Below are positions 6,869 to 16,656 of a DNA stretch of 30,841 nucleotides, in pieces. The stretch is from a virus: positions 1 through 30,841 of IMG/VR virus record IMGVR_UViG_3300010392_000981, one strand, 5' to 3'. The notes below the pieces were generated by a model. It was not told the DNA's origin and made no database searches. It saw only the letters and a program-made list of their open reading frames with translations. Within the stretch, counting starts at the first letter, position 1; each line of letters begins with the position of its first letter. A program made the position numbers and the translations under genes.

Positions 6869-9800
6869 TTACTCCACGGTTATAGTTTTACCGAATTGAT
6901 GATTGATCAATGCTTTGGTAAACATTTCTGTAGTGGATCGCAGGTAATCTGCGGCCACTGTACCCTTAAGGTTTTCTTTTGCAAGCAACGCTTTAAGTCC
7001 CTGTATCTCCAACAAAGTCTCTCTTACGATAGCGGTTTTCTCTGTAGGATTGGGTGCTTCTAGGAAACGTCTTACCTGTTCTCTGCGATACTCATTAACA
7101 GCTTCCTTATAGGCATTGTCCAGCTTCTCAATAGTGAACCGCTCTACAAGCTTACCCGGTGTTATGCCAAGCAGGTACTGTTGTAACCTACCCTTGGTAA
7201 CAGGAACGCCAGTGCTGCGTCCTGTACTGGTATCGAACATGTTGTACTGGGTGTCGTCCAAGGCACGGAAGTTGGGATCATGGTCCTGACGGTTAAACAG
7301 TCCAGTTCCACCATAGGCTTCACCATTGTTGTTCTCAATGAAGCGAGCAAGAGAACCAGCGTATGATACTGCCTGACCAAGTTCAGTCAGGTTCTTGATA
7401 ACGGATTGCTTGACGTTACGACCATCAAGCATGTTATTCCAAGCTTCTTCATAGCTATCTACAGTAGCTGTACGAGCCATCAGCTCAATCCAGCTAATAG
7501 GATTAAGTACGCCACGAGTGGTGGCAGCGTCCATAAGGTCAGCCAGTACACCAAATGACACCACATAATCAGCCACACTCTGTGACATTTCTGTGCTGTC
7601 TGTTACAAACCTACCCAGTGCAACGCGGTTGACCAGATCGATTTCTCCATCTGACAATGCGCTTAATGCGCCCCTCTTCAGGAAACGGGTATAAAACTCT
7701 TTGTTCATGCCCCAGCTCTCTGCTTCTTCCGGGGTCATGTCAGAGATGTATTCAGCAAACAGCTCTGCGTTATTGGATGCCATATTCTGGAACAAAAACC
7801 TCTGAGTAGGCTCTTTACCACTCAGTTTGTAATTGATTAGGTCAACACCTTCAAACACATCTGCCATAAGGGGGATCGCAGTAGGGCCCCAGAAGCCAAA
7901 CATGGCTGCTGCAGCACCAAGCTTCTGTCTTCCTGTAAGCTGAGAAGTCTCGAAGATGTTAAGGAACTTGGGGAATACCTGTTTGAACTGCAGCAATACT
8001 GAGCCATGCCCAGACAACAGCTCAAGCTGTCCTGCCTTGGTCATGTTAAGTGCTGTGATCTTGGCACGGTCTGTTACGATACGGATGAATTCATCATCAT
8101 CGATCTTGCCTTTGAACGGGCCGTTACCATTTATGTTCTTAAGAAGACCTTTCTCAGCTTGTTCAATAGCTTCACGTCTAGCAGACAGAAATGCCAGTGC
8201 ACGGTTGGTACGTTCACCTGCGCGGAACGGCAACTCCGAAATCTTTCTGGCACTTCTGCCGACTACACGTAGAGCCTCCCCGGCAGTGCTTGCATGGCCC
8301 GGAATACTACCGGACCTAACAGTACGCATCAAGTCTGTGGTACCTACATCAGCGACGTACCCACTACGGTGCAGAACAGCCAGTAGACGTTCTGCCTCAC
8401 CATCAAACTTGGATACAACCTTCTTACCGGAGAACTCTCGTGCCTGATTGGCCAGTGATCTGGTGCCGACCATCATCAAGTCTTTGAATGCTCCGGGGAA
8501 ATGTTGTGGTCTGGCGCCTGCTGTTGCCAGTGCCTGCGAGGACTGCACGAAGAACTGCGCCATGTTGAAGAACATCAACTTGGGTACAGAACCTACACCA
8601 CGCAAAGCATTGTTCATATCGGGACCGCCGAAGCGCATTGCTCTAGGCAGACGCTCAAGCACCTTATTCAAACCACGAACTGCTGCACTGTCACTTTCAG
8701 ACATTGCAACACCCATACGATCATAGAAGTTGTCTACAACCTTCTCTGCTTCCGTGGTCTGGGTGATTACCCTGCGCATGTTACGCTGTACAATAGCAGC
8801 CTGCTGTGCAAGTTTACGCCGGTTCTTTGCACCTTTGGCTACAGAGGTGTTGGTGACAATTGCATCCTTGTCATACCACGGTTTGTCAGGACGTAACACA
8901 TCCTTGTAATGCTTCTTGAATTCTGCTACAGCCCAAGAACGCCACTCACCAAGCCCAGCTCTGCGGGACACTGTGTGGAAGTATTCTGCAATAGCTTGGT
9001 CAGCAGGTAGTGTTGCAGCCTCTTCGCCAGTACCATCCGTCAGCCTTTTAGCAGCACGAGAGCCTACATGAGGTTTACGCAGATTGGCACTGCCCAACAG
9101 GTCCATAACCACACTTATCTGCTTTGCTTCAACGCCCTGACTGGCAAGTTGGTCACGTAGAGCCTCAAATGGCTCATCATCCATTACATCGATCAGGTTT
9201 GTCTGGTTCTTGAAGATACCTACCTGCCCTGTTTCACCTGCTTGGTTCCAAGAGTTGAACACAACAACCTTGTCAGGATGTCTAGCCTGAAGTTCTTTCG
9301 CAGCCGTGATAGCATTAGACCGGTTTCCCGTCGCCACTACACGCTTTGCTGTACCTGCTTTGGTATCCAAAATTGTTACATGGAATGACGCGTCCTTGTA
9401 ATGTATAGGAATGTAACCAGTGTGTGCTTCAATTACTGAGTTTAGTTCCTTAAGCGCAGACTGATCAATAACCTCTCGTTGACGAGGTGTACCATCACTG
9501 CGAGGCAGAAACTCAATCTCTACCTTACCCTTTTCAAGTTTGTTAGCAGGACGTTTAACCACCTGCACAGGCTGCCCTTTGTATGATCCGTAGCGAGGCA
9601 GTACCTTGGCATCCTTACCTTTACCAATAGTAACTCCTTCTGTCCTCATACGAGACACAAGGGACTTGTCATAAAGCATATGCCCATAGTCAAGGAGTTT
9701 ACGTACATTGTAGTAGGACTGTATTTCTGTAGGGCTAAGGTCGAACCTACCCATTAGAGTGTGGGCATCATATACAATGCCCTCTTCTCCACCCGCGTTC

Positions 9801-11821
9801 AGAGCAGAGAATAATCTCTCTTTGCCTTTTATGTTACCGGGCAATGCAGACTTGTATGCTTCATTAAGTACCAATGCAAACTTGGCTGTACGGTTGTCAG
9901 CATCAAACAGCTCCTTCCAAACAGGGGAGAAAGGAAGCTGATCAGGTTCTGTCAGCCTCATCCACCTTTTCAGTGCTGCTGTAGGCTTACCAATGAGGGA
10001 CACTCCCGGTGTTGTCGCAGTGACATCACGGAAGTTATAGGTACCATCTTTCAGGTACGTAGTAACCATATCATCTACAGGAGTGTCTGCATATTTGGTC
10101 TCACCCATAAGGCGATAACCTACGGCCTCACCAACCAGTACACGGTCAGCAAGCTCATTACCTGTAGTCAGGCTAGTCTCTGCTTTGATCTTACCTTTAA
10201 GGTCCTTGATGCTTTCCTTATGGGTAGCAATCTGTTCCTGTATTTTCTGCTTGGTTTCAGGTTTCTTGGACCGAGCGTACCGCTTCTCAAGAGCTTTAAT
10301 CTTGTTGTCTGCTGTAGAGATGTCTCGCTGAAATTGAATGCCTTTGGCAGAAATCTTGCGGGTGCGTGAAGGGTCGATGCCTAGTTTCTGAAATGCATCT
10401 TTCTCGGCCATCATCAGGAAGTCTAGTTGATCTTCCTTATACCCTGTTAGCTTGGCAATACTCTGCTTAACAACATCCGCTCTGGCCTCATCACTCTTGG
10501 TTGCAATGCCCTTGGCAATCTTGTTCATAAGAACACGATGCTCTCGGAAATCTGCAATCAGTGATGCACGAGCTACTTCAGAACCTATGGTCTTTGGGGT
10601 TACAAGAGGGTTGTTGATGGCGTCAATATCTGCTTGCTGCATATATTTAACGCCATTCTTTTCACCAAATTTGGTGGAGGCTTCCTTGATACCGCCTTTC
10701 AGACCTTTGCCTGCTTTCCATGCAACCTTGGCAACCTTGACCAGTGCTTCACCGGCCAGTTCGCCACCAACCCGTGTCACAAACTCGTTAGCTACGTTGG
10801 CGTTATCACCAATGAATTTGTTCTGTGCAACCTGAATACCTGTGCCTACAACGCCCACAGTAGCAGCACGAGCAGCAACAGCACCAAGTTTACCGACAAG
10901 AGTAGTACGCTTGGCAAATAACACGGACGCCAGTGGCGGAAAGAACGAGGCTCCGAGTAGAATAGCAGCATCGATACCCACTTCCTTAAGGACATAGGCA
11001 GTAAACCTCATCTTCCAGTCACTGCCGTATTTATGCTCCATGGTGTCCTTGAATTTCTGGCTTATCCAGACACCATCTGCATCGTCAGTGAATTCTTCTG
11101 TCAGCTCATCCCATGCTTCACCAAGGTCTACGTCAACATCTTCTGTACCTTCAAAACTTTCTGGATTAATGTATTCTATAAAGTCTTTCAGGCTGTGAAC
11201 ATCTTCCCAAGTGAAGTCACCATTGTCCCCAAGGTTCTTTGCAAGTTCACGTACTGTGTCGTTAGGCTCCTCAATGATCTGGTCCATAGTGACATCCTCA
11301 CGGTCCGCAATCATACGGGCTTGGATGTCTTCATTCTCTTCATTCTTGAGTACCTGATCAATAGCAAAAGCACTACGTGCCCGTATATGTGCAGGGAGAC
11401 TGCGCATACCCTTCTTGACAAAAGCCTTACCGGGTGTACCCTGTTCCTCTGCCTTGGCCAGTTGAGTACGTGCGTTTGCAACACGATCAGCAGGAGGTAC
11501 GCTATCGTCAGTCATAGCACCAACAGCTAAGTCATACTGTTCGTTACGAGTTTCTACTGTGTTCTGATGTGCAAGGCCATCCAATGTGGCAGGAACATCT
11601 TCAACATTCTCACCCGTCAATGCCTCGGCCACATACCTTCCTGTATGAGTATTAACTGGAAGTTTAGGCGCCTCAACAGAAGCATGTACTTCGGGACGTT
11701 CTACTGGTTCCAGACCAAACCTTATGGCAGGGGCAGCAGGCTGCACTCTCCCAAAATTCATGGGGCGCGTGATAGCTTGTTGTTGGGGTTGTTGGTCCTT
11801 GTCTTTAGGCTGTTCAGCCAT
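6869..11821 (-). CDS. giant internal virion / DNA-ejection protein, 1650 aa
   Basis: The largest gene in the window. The N-terminal 60 residues are Gln/Pro-rich and probably disordered. Residues about 283-330 form a strongly hydrophobic block (AAILLGASFFPPLASVLF, then Ala/Val-rich), and a second hydrophobic block lies near 1300 (AAAAMFGFWGPTAIPL). A charged coiled coil sits near 495-550 (KIKALEKRYARSKK and on). MFFNMAQFFVQSSQALATAGA near 1085 resembles the conserved part of large podovirus core proteins (PLxRFG-like). Position after two smaller internal proteins matches T7 gp14-gp15-gp16, the ejected core that forms a conduit across the envelope. I see no lytic transglycosylase motif like that of T7 gp16. 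Start TAATG-coupled to the previous gene. Confidence 0.75.
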   Translation of the reverse strand: MAEQPKDKDQQPQQQAITRPMNFGRVQPAAPAIRFGLEPVERPEVHASVEAPKLPVNTHTGRYVAEALTGENVEDVPATLDGLAHQNTVETRNEQYDLAVGAMTDDSVPPADRVANARTQLAKAEEQGTPGKAFVKKGMRSLPAHIRARSAFAIDQVLKNEENEDIQARMIADREDVTMDQIIEEPNDTVRELAKNLGDNGDFTWEDVHSLKDFIEYINPESFEGTEDVDVDLGEAWDELTEEFTDDADGVWISQKFKDTMEHKYGSDWKMRFTAYVLKEVGIDAAILLGASFFPPLASVLFAKRTTLVGKLGAVAARAATVGVVGTGIQVAQNKFIGDNANVANEFVTRVGGELAGEALVKVAKVAWKAGKGLKGGIKEASTKFGEKNGVKYMQQADIDAINNPLVTPKTIGSEVARASLIADFREHRVLMNKIAKGIATKSDEARADVVKQSIAKLTGYKEDQLDFLMMAEKDAFQKLGIDPSRTRKISAKGIQFQRDISTADNKIKALEKRYARSKKPETKQKIQEQIATHKESIKDLKGKIKAETSLTTGNELADRVLVGEAVGYRLMGETKYADTPVDDMVTTYLKDGTYNFRDVTATTPGVSLIGKPTAALKRWMRLTEPDQLPFSPVWKELFDADNRTAKFALVLNEAYKSALPGNIKGKERLFSALNAGGEEGIVYDAHTLMGRFDLSPTEIQSYYNVRKLLDYGHMLYDKSLVSRMRTEGVTIGKGKDAKVLPRYGSYKGQPVQVVKRPANKLEKGKVEIEFLPRSDGTPRQREVIDQSALKELNSVIEAHTGYIPIHYKDASFHVTILDTKAGTAKRVVATGNRSNAITAAKELQARHPDKVVVFNSWNQAGETGQVGIFKNQTNLIDVMDDEPFEALRDQLASQGVEAKQISVVMDLLGSANLRKPHVGSRAAKRLTDGTGEEAATLPADQAIAEYFHTVSRRAGLGEWRSWAVAEFKKHYKDVLRPDKPWYDKDAIVTNTSVAKGAKNRRKLAQQAAIVQRNMRRVITQTTEAEKVVDNFYDRMGVAMSESDSAAVRGLNKVLERLPRAMRFGGPDMNNALRGVGSVPKLMFFNMAQFFVQSSQALATAGARPQHFPGAFKDLMMVGTRSLANQAREFSGKKVVSKFDGEAERLLAVLHRSGYVADVGTTDLMRTVRSGSIPGHASTAGEALRVVGRSARKISELPFRAGERTNRALAFLSARREAIEQAEKGLLKNINGNGPFKGKIDDDEFIRIVTDRAKITALNMTKAGQLELLSGHGSVLLQFKQVFPKFLNIFETSQLTGRQKLGAAAAMFGFWGPTAIPLMADVFEGVDLINYKLSGKEPTQRFLFQNMASNNAELFAEYISDMTPEEAESWGMNKEFYTRFLKRGALSALSDGEIDLVNRVALGRFVTDSTEMSQSVADYVVSFGVLADLMDAATTRGVLNPISWIELMARTATVDSYEEAWNNMLDGRNVKQSVIKNLTELGQAVSYAGSLARFIENNNGEAYGGTGLFNRQDHDPNFRALDDTQYNMFDTSTGRSTGVPVTKGRLQQYLLGITPGKLVERFTIEKLDNAYKEAVNEYRREQVRRFLEAPNPTEKTAIVRETLLEIQGLKALLAKENLKGTVAADYLRSTTEMFTKALINHQFGKTITVE

Positions 11822-13344
11822 TAACGGCGCTTCCTTGTACCTTCATTCTGGTTGCTAAAAGCATCCATGAACCCATCAAATGCACTTCGCTCTTCTTCAG
11901 ATGTCTGAGTTATATAAGCACTATATTGCTTCTCTACCTGCTTCTTGAATCGCTCATAGTTTGCCAGTGCCTCTGGATCACCCGACAGGGATTGCCTGAT
12001 GTTTGCATCATTATTAGATAGCTCATCATACACCGTCTCGATACTTGCAGGACTCATCTTAAGGCCGTCTGCCATTACGTTCAGAAGATCGATAGTTGTG
12101 TTAGGGTTATCAGGAGTAGCTGCATTAGCAGCACTGGCTGCAGAAACAGAGGATGCAACAGTGGTCTTACCATCTGCCCATCTCTTGATAACGTCGAACA
12201 ACTGATTGTTCAGATTACCAAACCTGTCAGAGAATTCCCCTTGAGTGGCCATAGCACCTTGGAGAATAGTCTGCACATGTACGACTGCCTGTAATGCCTG
12301 TACATTATCTGCCATTTCACGAATAGCAGGCGGCAGTCCCATCTGGTTATCCAGAGTAATGATACTACTTCTTAGTGCAAGTTCATTTTTGTGTAGCTCT
12401 AGTTCTGTTAAAGACAGGTTTGCACCTTTGGTGTAGAAATCCGTAATACTTTCCACCTGCGCGTCAAGAACCTCTTCCAGACCTTGGCGATTGATACCGA
12501 GAGCAGAGAATACACCCTGCCTTTGAAGGTCATCCACAACATCATTAATAAAGGTGCGGGGAAGTTCCTGTAGCTCACGGAAGGTAAGACCGCCTGCACG
12601 TGCTTCAGCAATAGCACGGAAGTTGCTGTTATCGAATGTATTTAAGGATTTTAGGATGGCGTTCTGCAGTTCTAGTTGAGCATCGCCACGAGCTTTTTGC
12701 TTCTGTGCTGTGCTAAGAGATTGAGCCACACCGACTTTGTACCGATCTACAATGTCGTCTATATCAGATGGCAGTCTGGACAGTTGTGCAATAATAGGCT
12801 GAATGGTTGCACCATCCAAAAAGTTTGTGCCGTTAGCATCATCATGCTTCTGCAGGAGCTGTACAACCTTATCAGACCGTTGGGCAAAGTTGTTGTAGTT
12901 TACATCAATCTCAGCAACCTGATCCAGAGTACGTCTTTCCACCTCATTAAAAGAGCTTCCTGTAAAATTGCCAGCAGCGTCTGTGGGGTTGCCTTCTGCA
13001 TCTACCTGTGTGGGACCACCATTAAACAGGGACTGCATGATTTGTCCGCCCTTTGAGGCACCGTGTTTGGCTATAAGAGTAGACAACATGCGTTGCCGTG
13101 CAATACGGAACTGCACTGGGTTGGAAGTTGCAGAGGTTTTTATGAGGCTTTCACTGGCTTTGGCAATATCTTTGCCGAGCTCTTTGTCTCTAAGACCCGG
13201 AAGTAGCTGGTCTGCCAAGGCACCAATACCACCCACGATACTGGCAGACTTGCTATATGTATTGCCGCCTGTACGAGGCACAAAGGCACTTCTGGAGGAG
13301 GCTTGCCCCTGCAACTGTTGTTCTGTGTCGAATGCTTCTGCCAC
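11821..13344 (-). CDS. internal virion protein, 507 aa (T7 gp15-like position)
   Basis: The product is mainly helical and soluble, with a low-complexity N-terminus (TEQQLQGQASSRSAF), long amphipathic helices and a polar, basic tail (NQNEGTRKRR). Position between a gp14-like membrane protein and the giant internal protein fits the second ejection protein of T7-like phages. It starts on the TAA of the preceding gene and ends on the ATG of the next, so the three are translated as a coupled set. No enzyme motif is visible; assignment rests on order, size and composition. Confidence 0.6.
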   Translation of the reverse strand: MAEAFDTEQQLQGQASSRSAFVPRTGGNTYSKSASIVGGIGALADQLLPGLRDKELGKDIAKASESLIKTSATSNPVQFRIARQRMLSTLIAKHGASKGGQIMQSLFNGGPTQVDAEGNPTDAAGNFTGSSFNEVERRTLDQVAEIDVNYNNFAQRSDKVVQLLQKHDDANGTNFLDGATIQPIIAQLSRLPSDIDDIVDRYKVGVAQSLSTAQKQKARGDAQLELQNAILKSLNTFDNSNFRAIAEARAGGLTFRELQELPRTFINDVVDDLQRQGVFSALGINRQGLEEVLDAQVESITDFYTKGANLSLTELELHKNELALRSSIITLDNQMGLPPAIREMADNVQALQAVVHVQTILQGAMATQGEFSDRFGNLNNQLFDVIKRWADGKTTVASSVSAASAANAATPDNPNTTIDLLNVMADGLKMSPASIETVYDELSNNDANIRQSLSGDPEALANYERFKKQVEKQYSAYITQTSEEERSAFDGFMDAFSNQNEGTRKRR

Positions 13345-13853
13345 TACGCTGTCCCTTCCTCGGCTGGTTCGTCGCTGTCAAATACACCCAAGTCATCAAG
13401 ACCTGTTGCTACTGAACCAAGACCCTCAAAAACACCAGAGAATAGATCATCGTCTGCCTTGGAAGTAGCCTTGTTGAAGTTTAGATCAATCTGTGCTCGT
13501 GTAACATCGTCAGACTGTCTTCCAAGACGATTGATGAGGTCTACAAAGTTGGTCTCACGTTCCTCATTGGACTTAACTGCAGTAGAGGCGCCTGTAAAAC
13601 CACTGGAGAAAATAACATTGTTAGTGGCTGCAGAGTTGGTAAGGGAGGCTCGTTTCTGCCTTGCTACTCGTCTAAGTCGTGCCGTTTCCTTGGCATTCTC
13701 TGCCTCTCTTTGCTGAGCTTCAATCTGCAGGCGTCTGTTGTCGATATCTTGTTGCTTTTTTGCATCTTTCTTGGCGTCACTGGCGCCTTTAATAGCCACA
13801 AATATCTTGGCTACTGCAGAGACTACTTGGAATATTGCTATAAATGAAGTCAT
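13344..13853 (-). CDS. internal virion protein with N-terminal membrane helix, 169 aa (T7 gp14-like)
   Basis: The N-terminus SFIAIFQVVSAVAKIFVAIKG is a likely membrane-inserting helix. It is followed by a long, highly charged coiled coil (ASDAKKDAKKQQDIDNRRLQ and on to about residue 70), a Ser/Thr/Asn-rich middle and an acidic tail. This is the usual plan of the small gp14-type ejection protein, thought to open the outer membrane. It overlaps the preceding ORF by four bases and the next by one. Confidence 0.65.
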   Translation of the reverse strand: MTSFIAIFQVVSAVAKIFVAIKGASDAKKDAKKQQDIDNRRLQIEAQQREAENAKETARLRRVARQKRASLTNSAATNNVIFSSGFTGASTAVKSNEERETNFVDLINRLGRQSDDVTRAQIDLNFNKATSKADDDLFSGVFEGLGSVATGLDDLGVFDSDEPAEEGTA

Positions 13854-14254
13854 GCTGCACTCCTATGGAAAGGATGGTATACATATATATCCTTTCCGTA
13901 TACAGGAGGGTAGTCAGCCTTTTCCACATTACCATACGTCAGCATTTTTGCCAGACCCTTATTATTTGTGTGGTAATAGATTTCGTCAAAACCGAAATGA
14001 TCCAATACCTGCACACAGTTGTGGTTAGCATGGTGCCTAATAAATTTAACGAGGCTGGGAGTAGCTCTTTGTATATCGAAAGTAAACATAACTCCGTGGG
14101 GTAGAACAAGGTAGCCAATTTCTGCTACCTTAACTCCCCACTCTTCAATATCAAAAGCGTACACGATACCGTTCTCTTCTGGAACGTCAGAGTAATGTGG
14201 CTTAGGGTCCTGTGCCGCTATTACGTAGTTCCGCCCGTGAATTGCTGTGTCCAT
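13850..14254 (-). CDS. hypothetical protein, 134 aa, possibly GNAT-like
   Basis: The product has strands (NGIVYAFDI, IGYLVLP, GVMFTFDIQ) followed by helices (PSLVKFIRHHANHN, NNKGLAKMLTYG). The ending NNKGLAKMLTYGN resembles the last helix of small acetyltransferases. The acetyl-CoA loop (Q/RxxGxG/A) is not obvious, so activity is doubtful. It lies between tail-tube protein B and the internal virion proteins, where T7 has gp13, a small protein needed for core assembly. It overlaps the tail gene by 34 bases. Confidence 0.5.
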   Translation of the reverse strand: MDTAIHGRNYVIAAQDPKPHYSDVPEENGIVYAFDIEEWGVKVAEIGYLVLPHGVMFTFDIQRATPSLVKFIRHHANHNCVQVLDHFGFDEIYYHTNNKGLAKMLTYGNVEKADYPPVYGKDIYVYHPFHRSAA

Positions 14255-16422
14255 CCTACTAACCTAAAATCTTTACCTTGCGTGTTTTGTAGCTTCAATT
14301 GCATCGTATGTCCACGCCCTCTTACACGATGCTTATATTTCTTGTGGGTTTCTCCATCATCCCCAGAATCTATTAGACCATAATTCCATCGTAGGGGCAC
14401 ATATATTTCCTGCTGAGATGAGAACTTAGGGTGCCCGGAAGTGTCTGACCAATTCCAAGCAGTAGACAGGAGGCAGCTTCCGGGATTGGAATCCATATTA
14501 TCTTCGTCCAGAATACCTGTCTCAACCTTCTTGAACACAAAGAACAGATACATTATGTTCTTGTTAACCTGAATATTACCAAAGGTCTGCAGACCCGACA
14601 GAATTATTGCGTCGTAGTACACAGCATTATTCGTGTCACTATCCCAATCACGAAGAACACTGGTATTGAATGTTCCAAATCCCCGATTGATTGTTGTGTT
14701 ACCACCTGAGTTACTTCTCGACATAGCCAAGAACAGAATTACATCTTTACTACTGGCATTAGCAGCAGTGACTACAGGATCACCATCCACAGTCACAGCA
14801 TCCGTGTCAATAACAACAGGGTCGTTGTTAGGTGGCACATCTTTACATACAAAAGGAGCGGCTATATATGGTTTGCCCTCAAGACCTGTATCTGCAAAGT
14901 CATAAATAAAGAAGGCCCCGCGCACTCTTCGATTAAGGTTGGTGGGGTCCTGTTGATTATCTATGACATCATCACGGAACCGGGTATCCACAATCAAACA
15001 GGAAGTATAATACCCCGGCTGTTTATATGTATTATGTGCCCTCTCAAAGTCAGTCTTGGAAGCGTTATGGAAGAAATAGATACGCTGCTCACTCTCGTTA
15101 TACACGGCCAGAGCAGCATCTTTTACGTCTCGTGGAATACTGTCGTAGTAGCTCTGTATACGCTCTTCACTGATGGAAGTAAAAGCGGCTCGTCCCGTGT
15201 CCGTGCTTGCAGTAGAGGTATTGATTTCAGATTTCCAGATATTGGTGTATCCAAAGATAACCAGCTCGTCCCGAACCTTGGCCATACTTTTGTTGCTGCC
15301 TACACCATCAGCCAATATGGAATTGACCGAGAAGTCTGTAGCCTCAAAGATACCGCTGGGACCTGTGACCTGCCAGATGTTTAGTGTTGTACCAATAAAC
15401 AGGCTATTAGCCACCGCAACATGCTGCATGATCAGTCCAGAACCCTGAATGCTGATCACGCCCCCATCATTCTTGACTAGATCAGGGTCGTCTTCGAAGA
15501 AAGGATCGGCACGTTGCAGGAACAGCTCTGTATCGCTGTCCTTTACGATAACAACACTAAACAATTCATCATTAGGGTTCTTTGGGTCCCCAGATAACCA
15601 TACTCTACCAGCAAAAAAAGCTACTGTTGTAGGGTAAGTGTCTGTTGACACAGGTACTGCATTCTTGTCATACAGCTTTACAAGATTGGAGGTATATGAT
15701 GTTGCATTGGCCCACGCTGTGACACCAGTAGGGGCTTTACCATCCTTCTGGAACCAATACCGTTGCTCATCTGCACCAGAACCGGGTTTATTGTCGGCAG
15801 AGGAGGTGTGAGCTTCCTTACACTCATACCATGCATCACCAACTTTTCTAACGGTATTTTCTGCAATAGCCCCGCTGTCCCGAACTGTTACATCGAAGTA
15901 TTCAAGTTCAAGAGATGTGTTATCAGAACCTACTTTGAGGTATCCCGGCTGGGAATGTCTACCAGCAAAATAGAGTTTGTCACCAGACTGAGCGAATGAC
16001 ATGGTGTAGAACTTCTGATTATCATGTGTACGATTTCTGGTCAGTACCTGCAGAGGTGCCCCACCCTCTTTAAGACCAGCATTCGTTACTTCATAAATGT
16101 GAAATTCGTTGTTGATATCTACAACAATACGATCAACTACAGCGCCATTAGGGGCATTAAGCTCTACTCTGTATGGGGTAGGGGATTCCTGCTTCAATTC
16201 ATCCCCACGAGAAGAAGTTCTTAGTTCATGCATGAAATTACCGCTGCTATTTGCACCGATAAAGTCAATGGCCCTACGAGGGCGTACTTCTCCGTTATTC
16301 AGAAGCTCAATATTGGTTGTACCGAGCATCATCTCGGAGGGTAGCACGTTAAGTGCAGACGCCTCCGTGTTGATACCATCGGTAAAACCAGATATATTAA
16401 GCTGTAGCTTCCGTTGAGGCAT
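14221..16422 (-). CDS. tail tubular protein B / nozzle, 733 aa (T7 gp12-like)
   Basis: The N-terminus LQLNISGFTDGINTEASALNVLPSEM, with NIELLNNGEVRPRRAIDF, is characteristic of podovirus tail-tube B proteins. The rest is beta-rich with many short strands and loops (YFAGRHSQPG, FFAGRVWLSGDPKNPN, SLFIGTTLNIWQVTG), as expected for a beta-propeller nozzle. The length is close to T7 gp12 (about 790 aa). It closes the tail and releases DNA on adsorption. The gene overlaps its neighbours by 26 and 34 bases. Confidence 0.8.
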   Translation of the reverse strand: MPQRKLQLNISGFTDGINTEASALNVLPSEMMLGTTNIELLNNGEVRPRRAIDFIGANSSGNFMHELRTSSRGDELKQESPTPYRVELNAPNGAVVDRIVVDINNEFHIYEVTNAGLKEGGAPLQVLTRNRTHDNQKFYTMSFAQSGDKLYFAGRHSQPGYLKVGSDNTSLELEYFDVTVRDSGAIAENTVRKVGDAWYECKEAHTSSADNKPGSGADEQRYWFQKDGKAPTGVTAWANATSYTSNLVKLYDKNAVPVSTDTYPTTVAFFAGRVWLSGDPKNPNDELFSVVIVKDSDTELFLQRADPFFEDDPDLVKNDGGVISIQGSGLIMQHVAVANSLFIGTTLNIWQVTGPSGIFEATDFSVNSILADGVGSNKSMAKVRDELVIFGYTNIWKSEINTSTASTDTGRAAFTSISEERIQSYYDSIPRDVKDAALAVYNESEQRIYFFHNASKTDFERAHNTYKQPGYYTSCLIVDTRFRDDVIDNQQDPTNLNRRVRGAFFIYDFADTGLEGKPYIAAPFVCKDVPPNNDPVVIDTDAVTVDGDPVVTAANASSKDVILFLAMSRSNSGGNTTINRGFGTFNTSVLRDWDSDTNNAVYYDAIILSGLQTFGNIQVNKNIMYLFFVFKKVETGILDEDNMDSNPGSCLLSTAWNWSDTSGHPKFSSQQEIYVPLRWNYGLIDSGDDGETHKKYKHRVRGRGHTMQLKLQNTQGKDFRLVGWTQQFTGGTT

Positions 16423-16648
16423 CTACGTTTTTCTTCCTGCCACGAGGTTTCTGCGCAGTTTCAATATTCTTTTCAGCCATCTCTTGGAGATAGTCATATA
16501 GTTTTTTCTCTGCCATCAGGCGCCCTGTAAACTTACCGGGAAGTTTACGCCCTCGGGCATTCTCAATACGAAACAGTTGGTCATCTGCGTCGTGTACTAC
16601 CTGCCACCCTGAAGAATTCGGGAGGCTATTCAAATCCACTTGTTGCAT
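16397..16648 (-). CDS. hypothetical protein, 83 aa, between tail tube genes
   Basis: ATG start; it overlaps the tail-tube B start by 26 bases and begins 8 bases after the tail-tube A stop. The product is soluble and charged: a beta segment (GWQVVHDADDQLFRIENARG) followed by a helix (RLMAEKKLYDYLQEMAEKN) and a basic to polar tail (KPRGRKKNVD). It is possibly a small tail assembly or completion factor by position. No family recognised. Confidence 0.6.
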   Translation of the reverse strand: MQQVDLNSLPNSSGWQVVHDADDQLFRIENARGRKLPGKFTGRLMAEKKLYDYLQEMAEKNIETAQKPRGRKKNVDASTEATA

Positions 16649-16656
16649 TTGTTGTC

